Origin: Stenotrophomonas maltophilia
GTDB lineage: Bacteria > Pseudomonadota > Gammaproteobacteria > Xanthomonadales > Xanthomonadaceae
Assembly: GCF_004920835.1 (NCBI RefSeq)
Contig: NZ_QFHO01000025.1
Coordinates: 1-64,000 of the forward strand
Length of the DNA stretch: 64,000 nt
Reading direction: 5' to 3'
In this document: positions 41,097 through 49,958 of the stretch, one piece after another
Position numbering within the stretch: the stretch's first letter is position 1
How the letters are laid out: each line of letters begins with the position of its first letter
Position numbers and translations under genes: made by a program
The notes under the pieces: generated by a model
The model's input: only the letters and a program-made list of their open reading frames with translations
What the model was told of the DNA's origin: nothing
Database searches by the model: none

Positions 41097-41534
41097 ATGT
41101 CCGACGAAATCCCCACCCGCTTCGATCCCCTGCCCGCTGCACTGCAGACGCATCTGCAGCACCAGCGCTCGCTGATCGCCGCGCGCGTGGCCGCCGGCTT
41201 TCCCACCCTGCCGGTGCAATGGCCGCTGCCGGCCGCCACGCTGCAGCGCGTGGTCGATGCCGAGCTGATCGACCGTGATGACTGCGATGGCTGGGAAGCG
41301 CTGGGCGTGGCGTTCGGTGACACCCTGGCACAGCGCGTGCCGGGCCTGGCCTGGATGCAGGTCACCGATGCGTGGGGCATCGACGCGGTGCTGCGCTATG
41401 CCGACAGCAGCCTGCAGATCGGCGCCAGCACGCTGCTGCTCAAGCGCGTCGAGCAGGGCGAGATCATCGACATCGCCCATCTGCTGGTGTGGCTTGAGGA
41501 ATTCGTCGCCACCCGCGCCGACGATTACGTCTGA
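41097..41534 (+). CDS. DUF3806-like hypothetical protein
   Basis: Cytoplasmic protein of 145 residues. The second half (DGWEALGVAFGDTLAQRVPG, AWMQVTDAWGIDAVLRYADS, LLLKRVEQGE) has the pattern of DUF3806. No enzyme motif. Function unknown. Single gene, convergent with an amidohydrolase. Confidence 0.65.
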   Translation: MSDEIPTRFDPLPAALQTHLQHQRSLIAARVAAGFPTLPVQWPLPAATLQRVVDAELIDRDDCDGWEALGVAFGDTLAQRVPGLAWMQVTDAWGIDAVLRYADSSLQIGASTLLLKRVEQGEIIDIAHLLVWLEEFVATRADDYV

Positions 41535-41540
41535 AAAACT

Positions 41541-41562
41541 GCCGAGCATGGCTCGGCGCTAC
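41541..41562 (-). repeat. GTAG-type repeat, CGCCGAGC subfamily
   Basis: On the minus strand: GTAG + CGCCGAGC-CAT-GCTCGGC. It lies 7 bases after the DUF3806 gene stop and can form a terminator hairpin. A second, less complete GTAG-ATCCACGC element on the same strand begins at 41587 and supplies the stop of the next gene. Confidence 0.7.
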
Positions 41563-41583
41563 AAGGGTTCGCGCGGCGTGGAT

Positions 41584-42744
41584 CTACAGCCAGCGGCCGT
41601 CGACCACCACGCGGCGCTCCACCGGCACCCCGGCCACGGCGGCCGGGCCGTGGTCGGCACGCACCGCCACGAAAGTGGCCGGATGCCCTTCCGCAAGACC
41701 GTACTGCGGCAGCCCGATCACCTGCGCGGCCTGGCTGGTGACCATGTCCAGCGCCAGCATCAGGTCGGCATCGGTATGGAAGCCGGAGCGATAGCCCAGC
41801 AGCATCGCGCGTTGCAGCAGGTCGCCATTGCCATACGGCCACCAGCAGTCACGAATGTTGTCGTTGCCGGCGAACACGCGCACGCCGGCGTCATGCAGCG
41901 CGCGCAGCGGCGGGAACGGATGATCACCCGGCGCGTTGCTCATGATCGCTACGCCGGCCGTGGCCAATGCTTCGCCCACCTGCAGCGCGCGCGCCAGCGG
42001 CACTTCACCCAGCGAATAGGCATGGCTGACCGCAACACGCCCCTGCAGGCCAGCGGCCCGGGTCCGCGCAGCGATGCGCAGCAGCTGAGCCAGGCCGGTT
42101 TCGCCGGGCTCATGCAGATGGATGTCCAGTTGCACGCCGTAGCGCTCGGCCAGGCCGAACAGCAGCGCCAGCTGGCCTTCGGCATCGCCATCGAGTGTGG
42201 TCGGATCGATGCCGCCCAGCACGTCCACACCCGCTGCAAGGGCCTGCTCAAGCACCGCTGCGGTACCAGCGCAGGACATCACGCCCGCCTGTGGGAACGC
42301 CACCAGCTGGATGCACATGATGTCGGCGCAGCGCAGCGCGGCCTCTCGCACCGCTTCCAGGTGGCCCAGGCCGGTGCTGCCATCGATATCGACATGACAG
42401 CGCATCGCCACTGTGCCGAAGCCGCTGCACTGGCGGATCAGCGCCTCCGCGCGATCGACCATCGGCGCCGCACCTGCCACTGCCGCCTTTTCCACCGCCA
42501 GCCGCTCACGCAGGCTGTTCACCGGCTGATGCGGGTGCCAACGGTCGCCGACGAAGCTTTTGTCCAGGTGGATGTGGCCGTCGACCAGCCCGGGCAGCAC
42601 CGCGAAGCCCTTCAGATCGACGCATTCCGCCCCATCGTCGGGCCTGGCATCGCCATTGAGCCCGCTGATACGGCCATCACGGATATGGAAGTGCAGCGAT
42701 GCACCGTTGCGGTCGACGCCGCCGTGGATGAACTGCAGGGTCAT
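41584..42744 (-). CDS. cytosine-deaminase-like amidohydrolase
   Basis: Cytoplasmic metal-dependent hydrolase of 386 residues. Metal ligands: HxH in VDGHIHLDKSF, His in MRCHVDIDG, His-His in LDIHLHEPGE and Asp in FAGNDNIRDCWWP. The pattern is that of CodA/AtzC-like deaminases or N-isopropylammelide hydrolases; the substrate cannot be fixed. ATG 42744 follows GGGAG. Its TAG stop is formed by the GTAG of a short repeat. Confidence 0.8.
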   Translation of the reverse strand: MTLQFIHGGVDRNGASLHFHIRDGRISGLNGDARPDDGAECVDLKGFAVLPGLVDGHIHLDKSFVGDRWHPHQPVNSLRERLAVEKAAVAGAAPMVDRAEALIRQCSGFGTVAMRCHVDIDGSTGLGHLEAVREAALRCADIMCIQLVAFPQAGVMSCAGTAAVLEQALAAGVDVLGGIDPTTLDGDAEGQLALLFGLAERYGVQLDIHLHEPGETGLAQLLRIAARTRAAGLQGRVAVSHAYSLGEVPLARALQVGEALATAGVAIMSNAPGDHPFPPLRALHDAGVRVFAGNDNIRDCWWPYGNGDLLQRAMLLGYRSGFHTDADLMLALDMVTSQAAQVIGLPQYGLAEGHPATFVAVRADHGPAAVAGVPVERRVVVDGRWL

Positions 42745-42927
42745 CGGGAACTCCCGGAAAGGCAAGACTGGCGCCATCGTGCGCCTCGACACAGCCATCG
42801 GCCAACGAAATATCTGGATGGCACGCATTCACCAGAACGATGATTCCCCCTGCGACAACGGGTCGCAGCCACGCCGTGCACACCCCTGAACGGGTAACAT
42901 GGGCGCCTGTTTCCGCTGTGATGCCGC

Positions 42928-43569
42928 ATGGGCCCGTCCGACCGCCACGATCGTCTCCGCCGCTGGCAGGCCGCGTCCCTGCTTGCCGCCGCCCCGATCG
43001 CCAGCCTGTCCGCCACCGATGCTGCGGCCGCCGCGCCGTTGCATTCGCCGCCGGGCCAGCAGCGGATCGCCCCGGCTGCACTGGTCGAGCGCCTGCACCA
43101 GCGCGTGCTGTCCGGGCAGAGCGCCACCGCCACGCTGGAACACTGGTGCGCCGAACATGGGCTGGCCGAACAAGCCCGGGTCCGCGCGGCGCGCGTGCAC
43201 GGCCAGGACAAGCCTGCCCCCGCAGACGTGCTGCAGGCGCTGGGCGTGAAGCCGGGTACCGACCTGCGCTATCGCCGCGTGCAGCTGGTCTGCGGCAGCC
43301 GCGTGCTGTCCGAGGCCGACAACTGGTATCTACCGGAGCATCTCAGCCCGGCCATGAACCAGGTGCTGGACAGCACCGACGAACCGTTCGGTCGCGTGGT
43401 CGGCCCGCTCGGCTTCCAGCGCCAGACCCTGGCTGACCAGACTTTCTGGCCGCCGCGGGGCGAAGGCGATCACGGCGTGATCCTGGAAGTGCGTGCCCTG
43501 CTGCGCGACCGCCAGCAGCAGCCTTTCAGCTACGTCATCGAGTCGTACCTGCAGCAGGCGCTTCCGTAA
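42928..43569 (+). CDS. exported protein, possibly chorismate-lyase (UbiC/UTRA) fold
   Basis: Protein of 213 residues with an Arg-rich start and hydrophobic stretch (RRWQAASLLAAAPIASLSA) that may be a Tat-like or Sec signal. The C-terminal half (YRRVQLVCGSRVLSEADNWY, DEPFGRVVGPLGFQRQTL, FSYVIESYLQQAL) resembles the UbiC/UTRA fold. No chorismate lyase active site can be confirmed. Function uncertain. Confidence 0.45.
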   Translation: MGPSDRHDRLRRWQAASLLAAAPIASLSATDAAAAAPLHSPPGQQRIAPAALVERLHQRVLSGQSATATLEHWCAEHGLAEQARVRAARVHGQDKPAPADVLQALGVKPGTDLRYRRVQLVCGSRVLSEADNWYLPEHLSPAMNQVLDSTDEPFGRVVGPLGFQRQTLADQTFWPPRGEGDHGVILEVRALLRDRQQQPFSYVIESYLQQALP

Positions 43570-43579
43570 CGCGCCGGGC

Positions 43580-43601
43580 GCCGGGCATCCGCCGGCGCTA
43601 C
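43580..43601 (-). repeat. GTAG-type repeat, CGCCGGCGG variant
   Basis: On the minus strand: GTAG + CGCCGGC-GGAT-GCCCGGC. The GTAG overlaps the TAG stop of the lipoprotein gene ending at 43598. It separates two convergent genes. Confidence 0.6.
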
Positions 43602-44224
43602 GGGCCCGTGATGCCGTTGGCGGCCGGATCCACCGAGAACACGAAGCGCCCACCACGCTGCTCCCTGCCCCGTGTCATCGGCGCCGTGGTCAGACTGTAG
43701 ACCGGGGCCGCCTTGTCCATGCCGATCGCCTCGGACCAGGCACTGAAATCCTCATCGGTACGGCTTCGGATCTCGCCGACACACAGGCTGTAGCCACAGG
43801 CGAACGACACCAGCGAACCGTCGCTGCCGATGAGCCGGGTCGCGGCCGTCCTGTAGAGCCGGGTCAGGTCCTGCACTTCCGGGTGGCCGGCGGCATCCCG
43901 CTCGAACTGGCTGATCGCCTGCGCGAAAGCCTTGTCGGAACCCAGCAGCGCCTCGCTCTTCTGCACGGACACGGCCCCCTCGCTCAGCAGCATGCGCTCG
44001 CCCTCGAGGAAGTGCCCCTCCGGTTGCGCGAGCCCAGGGGCAGCCGTCGTGGCACTCGATGCCGTTGCCGCGCGCGATGGCCCAGCATGCTCCGCTGGTT
44101 GCGCGTGAGACTGCGCAGGCGCGGCATTGGCCACCTCCGCGGCTTCCTCCACGCTGGACGCCTGCCTGCCACTGCAACCCGCAATAGCCACCACTGCAAT
44201 CACGCTCCACACCCTGACATCCAT
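43598..44224 (-). CDS. hypothetical lipoprotein
   Basis: Protein of 208 residues with lipobox VIAVVAIAGC, an Ala/Glu/Ser-rich low-complexity stretch (about 20-65) and a C-terminal domain with paired cysteines (VSFACGYSLCVGEI). No family recognised. ATG 44224 or 44230; GGAGG precedes both. Confidence 0.6.
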   Translation of the reverse strand: MDVRVWSVIAVVAIAGCSGRQASSVEEAAEVANAAPAQSHAQPAEHAGPSRAATASSATTAAPGLAQPEGHFLEGERMLLSEGAVSVQKSEALLGSDKAFAQAISQFERDAAGHPEVQDLTRLYRTAATRLIGSDGSLVSFACGYSLCVGEIRSRTDEDFSAWSEAIGMDKAAPVYSLTTAPMTRGREQRGGRFVFSVDPAANGITGP

Positions 44225-44290
44225 GCGCATCGCCCTCCATGTAGCGCCACAGCATGCCACGCGCGCAGCGGCAACACGGGTGCACTGCAC

Positions 44291-44320
44291 AAAGAAAAGC
44301 CCGGCAGTGCCGGGCCTTTC
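44291..44320 (-). terminator. intrinsic terminator of the TonB receptor
   Basis: On the minus strand GCCCGGC-ACT-GCCGGGC is followed by TTTTCTTT, 15 bases past the receptor stop: a textbook Rho-independent terminator. Confidence 0.85.
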
Positions 44321-44334
44321 GTTCATCCGTCGGA

Positions 44335-47061
44335 TCAGCGGAACCGGTAGTCCAGCTGCACCCAGTACTGGCGGCCGTACGGGTCGTAGTTGCCGACCGG
44401 GTAGAACGGCCAGCCGCCTCCGTTCTTGTCCGCCGGCGGGCGGCTGTCACGCAGGTTGTTGACGATCACGCCCACCGACAGGTTCTCGCCGAACTGGCGG
44501 AACACGCTGGCGTTGTAGGTCATGTACGGCGCGATGCGGCCACTGCCATCGGTCTTCGGCAGCGAACCGAAGCGGTTGCCATACAGCGTGGTGGTCCAGT
44601 CACCCTGGTTCCAGGTGATGCTGCCGTTGGCCTTGCTGCGCCACTGGTAGTCATCCAGCGAATTGCGGATGTCACGCTCCGGATCGTCGGAGAACTGCCG
44701 GTACGTGTGCTCCAGCACCACGGTGTAGGCCAGGCGCGTGGTGAAGCGGCCGTAGCGGCCGGCATCGAAGCGCCAGTTGCCCTTCAGGTCCAGGCCACGC
44801 ACCGATTCAGAGGCCGCGTTGATCGGATTGATCAGCACACGTGTCACCTGGTCCGGTTGCACGGTGGCGTTGGACGGGTTGCGGATCACACGCGACAGCG
44901 CGTCCTGGCACAGCGGTGAACCGATATCACGCGCCTCGCCGCCCAGCGTCTTTCCCAGCCGGCAATCGGCCTCATCACGCAGGATGCGGCTGGTATCGAG
45001 GCTGGTCACTTCGTTGTCGATGCGGATGTCGTAGTAGTCCGCGCTGAAATCCAGCCCGGCCAGCGGCGACCAGACCACGCCGAAGCCATACGACTTCGCA
45101 GACTCCGGCTGCAACTGTGCGTTGGCACGGTTGCTGTAGTCGATCGACAGGCCGTTGTAGTCGCAATTGTCGTACGACTGGCCCGCCGTGCGGCAGCGCC
45201 AGTAGTCGGTCATGCCCGGATTGTAGCCGCGGGTCTCGGTGGCGAACACGTAGTTCATGTCCGGCGCACGGAAGCTGGTCGCCGCCGTACCACGGATCAG
45301 CAGGCTCTCGATCGGCCGGAACTCGACGCCGAAACTCCAGGTGGCCTTGCCGATGTGCTCGCCACCGGCACGGTACTGGTCATAGCGACCGGCCAGGGTG
45401 GTGGTCAGCGACTGCAGCAACGGCAGCTGCAGTTCCACGCCGGCCGCATAGCGGTCACGCTCTCCACCGGCACCGATGCCGGCGCTGGTGTTCCAGAATT
45501 CACCGGTGCCCAGCCGCGGGTCCGGGCGATTGCGGTAGCCCTGGCTGCCGGCTTCAACCACCGCCGCCAATGCAGCGTCGCCACCGGGCAGCGCGAACAG
45601 GCGCCCGTTGACACTGGCACTGAAGGTCTGCAGCCACGCAGCATTGCGGCTTTCCTGGTAGCCCGACAGACCCTCGTATTCGTTCGGGGTCAACGGCTGG
45701 AACAGGCGCGCCGGATCCGGCGCATAGACCTCCACGCCATTGCGCACGCCCAGCTTCGGGCCGAGCAGGTACTCGTTGATGCCAGCCAGCAGTACCGGGC
45801 GGCGGGTGCGGTTCTCGTAACGCGAGCGGCTGTAGACCGCCTCATAGTCCCAGCCACTGTCGCCGATCTGGCCACGCGCGCCGACGTTGAACGACCATGA
45901 GTTTTCCAGGAAGCGGTTCGCGTTGCGCGGCAGGCCACCGATTTCTTCCGGCGCGAACCGGCGGTACCAGCTCTCCAGGTTGCCGGTGGACTGGTTGTAG
46001 AAGTAATTACGCGCCGAGGTCCAGGTGGGCGCGCGGGTGTTGTTGTAGATCCGTGCACTGCCTACGGCCAGATCGGCAAACAGATCGGTGGTCTCGTTGA
46101 CGTGGAAGGTCAGCAGGCCATAACCGTTGAGGTTGCGCTTCTGGGTCTGCACGGTCCAGTAGCTGGCGGCGGCCTCGTTGCTGCCGCAGTACCAACCCTG
46201 CCTCGGGTTGTTGGCACGGAACACGCTGCCACCGTAGATCTCCGACGTCCCATCGCAGCCATTGACGCCGGGGTCGATGTTGCGGCCGGTGGCGGCATTG
46301 CGGCGATAGGCGATCGCGGTCGCCTGCGGTGCCTTGCCAGCCGGATCATCGTCCAGCGAATCCATGAAGTCGCGCTGGCGCGCGTGGATCGCCTTGCGCA
46401 CATCGAACTCGAAGCCGAACAGCGCATCCCAACGCTCGCCGGAACTGCCGCCGACCACCTGCGCACGCTGGTTGTCGCCACCGCCCTGCTCGGTGCCACC
46501 GGCGCGCACGTTCACGTCCACGCCCTGGAAGCGGTCCTTGAGGATGATGTTGACCACGCCGGCGATGGCGTCGGAGCCGTATACCGCCGATGCGCCAGCG
46601 GCCAGCACCTCGATACGCTCGATCAGCGCGCTGGGAATGTTGGCCAGGTTGACCACGTTCACCGACCCTTCGTAGGCCAGCGGGTAGTCGGCCTGGCGGC
46701 GGCCGTTGACCAGCACCAGCGTGCGGTTCGGACCCAGCCCGCGCAGGTTGATGGTGTTGGCGGCCGGCGTGAACGTATTGCCGAAGTCCTCGCCCTGCAC
46801 GTTACCGGTGTTTTCGGTCAGCGCGCTCAACGCATCGAAGGCATTGCGGTAGCCCTGCGCATCGATCTGCTCGCGGCTGATCACCGTCACCGGCGACGGG
46901 CCCTCGACGCTGGCGCGCGGAATGCGCGAGCCGGTGACCTTCACTTCCTGCAGTGTGGTGGGTGCGCTTTCCTGCGCGAAGGCCGGCAGCGAGACCAGCA
47001 TCAGGGACGACAGTGCGAGCACCAGCGGACGCGGGCGCAGCGCCTTGTGGGAGGCGGACAT
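44335..47061 (-). CDS. TonB-dependent receptor (large, no STN)
   Basis: Outer-membrane receptor of 908 residues: signal peptide to LPAFAQ (residue 30), TonB-box region TLQEVKVTGSRIPR, plug (INLRGLGPNRTLVLVNGRRQ, AVYGSDAIAGVVNII), barrel ending YWVQLDYRFR. The GSRIPR and RTLVLVNGRR pattern is that of receptors for carbohydrate or peptide-type substrates in Xanthomonadaceae, not classic siderophores. AGGAAG precedes the ATG. No dedicated partner gene adjacent; substrate unknown. Confidence 0.87.
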   Translation of the reverse strand: MSASHKALRPRPLVLALSSLMLVSLPAFAQESAPTTLQEVKVTGSRIPRASVEGPSPVTVISREQIDAQGYRNAFDALSALTENTGNVQGEDFGNTFTPAANTINLRGLGPNRTLVLVNGRRQADYPLAYEGSVNVVNLANIPSALIERIEVLAAGASAVYGSDAIAGVVNIILKDRFQGVDVNVRAGGTEQGGGDNQRAQVVGGSSGERWDALFGFEFDVRKAIHARQRDFMDSLDDDPAGKAPQATAIAYRRNAATGRNIDPGVNGCDGTSEIYGGSVFRANNPRQGWYCGSNEAAASYWTVQTQKRNLNGYGLLTFHVNETTDLFADLAVGSARIYNNTRAPTWTSARNYFYNQSTGNLESWYRRFAPEEIGGLPRNANRFLENSWSFNVGARGQIGDSGWDYEAVYSRSRYENRTRRPVLLAGINEYLLGPKLGVRNGVEVYAPDPARLFQPLTPNEYEGLSGYQESRNAAWLQTFSASVNGRLFALPGGDAALAAVVEAGSQGYRNRPDPRLGTGEFWNTSAGIGAGGERDRYAAGVELQLPLLQSLTTTLAGRYDQYRAGGEHIGKATWSFGVEFRPIESLLIRGTAATSFRAPDMNYVFATETRGYNPGMTDYWRCRTAGQSYDNCDYNGLSIDYSNRANAQLQPESAKSYGFGVVWSPLAGLDFSADYYDIRIDNEVTSLDTSRILRDEADCRLGKTLGGEARDIGSPLCQDALSRVIRNPSNATVQPDQVTRVLINPINAASESVRGLDLKGNWRFDAGRYGRFTTRLAYTVVLEHTYRQFSDDPERDIRNSLDDYQWRSKANGSITWNQGDWTTTLYGNRFGSLPKTDGSGRIAPYMTYNASVFRQFGENLSVGVIVNNLRDSRPPADKNGGGWPFYPVGNYDPYGRQYWVQLDYRFR

Positions 47062-47280
47062 GGGCTTCCTGGGGAGTTGGGCGGGTGGTGGTACGGGGGC
47101 AGCGGCCTGTACGACGCATAACGATCCCGTAACGAAAGTGTCCTGAATGGGCGGTTTCAACGGAAATGACCAGGCCTGATGGCCTTATGCCTGAACCGAA
47201 TCAGACCCGCAGTGCCATCCACCACACTTTTGCAATGTTTTGAATGGTGCAGGGCTGCAGGCACGGCCATCGTTGCTGGG

Positions 47281-47880
47281 ATGATGACCCCGTACCCGAC
47301 CTTCCCCCTCCCCCCGCTGCGCCCGGTGCTGCGCCGCCATCTGCTGCAACTGCAGGTGGCCCCGGTCACCCTGCGCCCGTTCCAACGCACCGATCTGCCA
47401 CGCTGGCGCCTGTTCGATGACCGCCGGCGGCGCGGCCGCCGCGATCCGTCCGTCATCGATGAGGAAGCGCGCTTCCTCGCCCACATGCATCGCTCACGCC
47501 TGGAACAGGACAACGACCAGCTGCTGCTGGGGGTATTCGATGACGACCACGGCAACGTGCTGGACCAGCTTCACGTGCGCCTGCAATCACTACACGCGCG
47601 CAGCGCCGAGCTGCTGTCGCTGCAGCATTGGCACCCGCATACCGACGCGGCACTGCAGGCGCTGTGTCCTTTCCTGTTCGAGGACGTCGGCCTGCATCGC
47701 CTGTTCGTGATGCTGCCACCGGACTGCAGTGATCCGTTCGCCACCGCGCTGCGGGCCTTCGGCTTCGAGCAGGAAGGCCTGCTGCGCGACCATCATCTGG
47801 ATATGGAAGGCTGGCAGGACCGTCAGCTGCTGGCACTGACCGCGCCAATGTGGCGGAGCCAGCACAGGGTGCTGGACTAG
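47281..47880 (+). CDS. GNAT-family acetyltransferase-like protein
   Basis: Protein of 199 residues with a RimJ/RimL-type start (VTLRPFQRTDLPRWRLFDD) and end (LHRLFVMLPPDCSDPFATAL, AFGFEQEGLLRDHHLDMEGW). The acetyl-CoA loop is weak. Two tandem ATGs (47281, 47284) are possible starts. The stop overlaps the convergent cdh-like stop by 4 bases. Confidence 0.6.
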   Translation: MMTPYPTFPLPPLRPVLRRHLLQLQVAPVTLRPFQRTDLPRWRLFDDRRRRGRRDPSVIDEEARFLAHMHRSRLEQDNDQLLLGVFDDDHGNVLDQLHVRLQSLHARSAELLSLQHWHPHTDAALQALCPFLFEDVGLHRLFVMLPPDCSDPFATALRAFGFEQEGLLRDHHLDMEGWQDRQLLALTAPMWRSQHRVLD

Positions 47881-48656
47881 CGCACCCGCTCCAGCGCGTT
47901 GCCGGCACCGGTCAGCACCGAGCAGGCATGGTCCTGCAACTCTTCGCCGCTGGCCTCGTTGCCGGTGCCGGCGTCCACGCGGGTGGCCAGCAGGATGAAG
48001 CCCGGGCCGCCCTGCACTGCGTCCCGGCCCACCACGACCAGGCTCCACTGGCCCACGTCGTCCACGCCTGCGAGGTCGTAGGCCAGCAGATTGAGCGGAT
48101 TGGCGGTCAGTTCCGCACCCGGCAGCAGGCGTGCCTGGTATTGATGGCCACGCAGCGGCACCGGCAGCGGTGCCCACCGGCTGCCCATCGCGCCGGCGTG
48201 GGCATCCAGTGCCTGCAGTACATCGGCACGCAGGCAGTCCACATGGATATGCAGCTGATGCTGCGAGCGGCCATGCGGTGAATTCAGTGCCAGGCTGGCA
48301 ACGTTGCGTGGCAGCGGTTGGCCCAGCGCCCGTTCGGTGTGGGTGCGGGCCAGCCAGGCCGCGCCGAAGTAATTGGGTGCGCCGCGCTGGTACAGGCTGC
48401 GGCTTTCGATACCGCTGACCTTGTCCAGCGGCATCAGCAGGAACTGATAGTCGCCGTGCGCGTCCTTGACCAGCACATCGCGGCGGTCCGCCGCCGTTTC
48501 CACCCGCAGGCAGTCGCCACGCGGCCCTTCGGTGCCACGGCAGTCACGCTCGATCAACCGCCACAGCGCATCGGAGTGGGCCGGTGGCGGCGGAGGCGCA
48601 CTGGCACAGGCGGACAACAGCAGCAGGAACGGCAGCAGCAAGGGGCGCAGGGACAC
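47877..48656 (-). CDS. cdh: CDP-diacylglycerol pyrophosphatase
   Basis: Lipoprotein-like enzyme of 259 residues that hydrolyses CDP-diacylglycerol to CMP and phosphatidate at the inner membrane. It aligns with E. coli Cdh: QFLLMPLDKVSGIES, PNYFGAAWLAR, SLALNSPHGRSQHQLHIHVD (HIT-like HxHxH), SRWAPLPVPLRGHQYQARLL, ASGEELQDHACSVL. Start is GTG 48656; E. coli Cdh has a membrane anchor, here the N-terminus ends in a lipobox LLSAC. Confidence 0.85.
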   Translation of the reverse strand: MSLRPLLLPFLLLLSACASAPPPPPAHSDALWRLIERDCRGTEGPRGDCLRVETAADRRDVLVKDAHGDYQFLLMPLDKVSGIESRSLYQRGAPNYFGAAWLARTHTERALGQPLPRNVASLALNSPHGRSQHQLHIHVDCLRADVLQALDAHAGAMGSRWAPLPVPLRGHQYQARLLPGAELTANPLNLLAYDLAGVDDVGQWSLVVVGRDAVQGGPGFILLATRVDAGTGNEASGEELQDHACSVLTGAGNALERVR

Positions 48657-48724
48657 GGCAACGGCTCACGAAACAGGCGCGGCAGATGGCGCCGCGCTGC
48701 ATTCTAGCCAGTGCAATGCTGTAA

Positions 48725-49384
48725 TCAGTAGGTGCCGAACGGCACTTCAACCACGAATGGGGCCGCGCCCTCGCCCGCCTGCAGGGTGTAGTGGTCCAGC
48801 GCGCCATCGTCATCGGCGTGCGGCTGGCGCTGGAACTGCAGCGGGTAGCGGCTGTCACCCAGGCGCACGGCGCTGCCATCGGCTTCCAGCGCGGCGCCTT
48901 CGGGGGTCAACAATCCGCCCAGGTCGCTGTAGGCACCGGGCACATCGGCAAAGCTGTAGTCGACCAGTTCGTCCACCCGCTGCATTGCATAGACGTGCGG
49001 CACATAGGGCCGTGCAGGGCTGCGACCATTGCTCAGGTCGGTCACCCAGGCCTGCGGCAGGTGGTACTGCTCACGCAGCGCGGCCACGCCCAGCGACGGA
49101 CTGGCCACCTGCAGGCAGCACACTGTGCGCCTGCCTTCGCGGTCGAGGATGGCGAAACGGTCGCCGCGGGTCGCGGCCTGCGGCAGCATGGCGAAGGCCA
49201 GGTTGCGCTGGGCCGGCGCGTAGCCGGATTCGGTCTGCAGATTGCGCCAGGCACCAAACATCGGTGCTTCGGCCGCCGCCTCTGGCACCGGTTCGGCGGC
49301 GGAGGCGGCAAACGCTGCGCCCAGCACGGACAGCGCCAGTGCCGTCATCGTTCTGCCCTTGTCGCGGAAACTGCCTGCCGTCAT
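48725..49384 (-). CDS. hypothetical exported protein
   Basis: Protein of about 219 residues, signal peptide with basic start (FRDKGRTMTALALSVLGAAF, AASAAEP). No named domain; a Cys pair occurs in TVCCLQVA. Start 49384 gives a better signal peptide than 49348. Function unknown. Confidence 0.55.
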   Translation of the reverse strand: MTAGSFRDKGRTMTALALSVLGAAFAASAAEPVPEAAAEAPMFGAWRNLQTESGYAPAQRNLAFAMLPQAATRGDRFAILDREGRRTVCCLQVASPSLGVAALREQYHLPQAWVTDLSNGRSPARPYVPHVYAMQRVDELVDYSFADVPGAYSDLGGLLTPEGAALEADGSAVRLGDSRYPLQFQRQPHADDDGALDHYTLQAGEGAAPFVVEVPFGTY

Positions 49385-49555
49385 ACCGTGTCCAGCACCT
49401 GCACCGGAACGGCCCGGCCTGCCCGCCGGCGTTCTGCCAGCCATCCCTCCCACTATGCAATGGCCGCGCTGTGCCGGCAATGACCGGGACGCTGACGTCT
49501 TTCGCACGCCGGGTGCTATCGTTCCCGCCATCATCCCCTGCGCAGGAGCGCTCGC

Positions 49556-49852
49556 ATGTCTGCATTCCGTCTGTCCCTGTTGCTGCCGGCCTCCGCCCTG
49601 CTGCTGTCGGCCTGTGTCAGCACGCCTGGCCCGGAAGTCAAGGGCAGCGGCCGCTGCGACGCCAGCCAGCTCGGCTGGGCGATCGGCCAACCGGCCAATG
49701 AGCCCAACATCCGCCGCCTGTCCAGCGAGAGCGGTGCCGGTCTGGTCAACCCGATCGGCCCCAGCACCATCACCACCAAGGACATCCGTCCGGACCGCCT
49801 GCGCGTGTTCGTGGACAAGGACAACATCATCACGTCCACGCGCTGCGAGTAA
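49556..49852 (+). CDS. I78-family peptidase inhibitor lipoprotein
   Basis: Protein of 98 residues. Lipobox ALLLSAC, then CDASQLGWAIGQPANEPNIR and DRLRVFVDKDNIITSTRC, the start and end of inhibitor family I78 with its two conserved cysteines. Members inhibit serine proteases such as subtilisin; envelope location suggests protection against own or foreign proteases. Single gene. Confidence 0.75.
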   Translation: MSAFRLSLLLPASALLLSACVSTPGPEVKGSGRCDASQLGWAIGQPANEPNIRRLSSESGAGLVNPIGPSTITTKDIRPDRLRVFVDKDNIITSTRCE

Positions 49853-49870
49853 GCGCCTCAGCAGGTTTCT

Positions 49871-49946
49871 GTAGAGCCGAGCCCACGCTCGGCTGCTCTC
49901 CGGTCAGGCCGCACGGAAAGCCAGCCGAGCGTAGGCTGGGTTCTAC
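49871..49946. repeat. inverted pair of GTAG repeats, GAGCCGAGC subfamily
   Basis: GTAGAGCCGAGCCCACGCTC... (49871-49894) faces an imperfect inverted copy ending GGGTTCTAC (49923-49946). Lies between convergent genes; likely bidirectional terminator. Confidence 0.75.
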
Positions 49947-49958
49947 AGGGTCCAGGGT

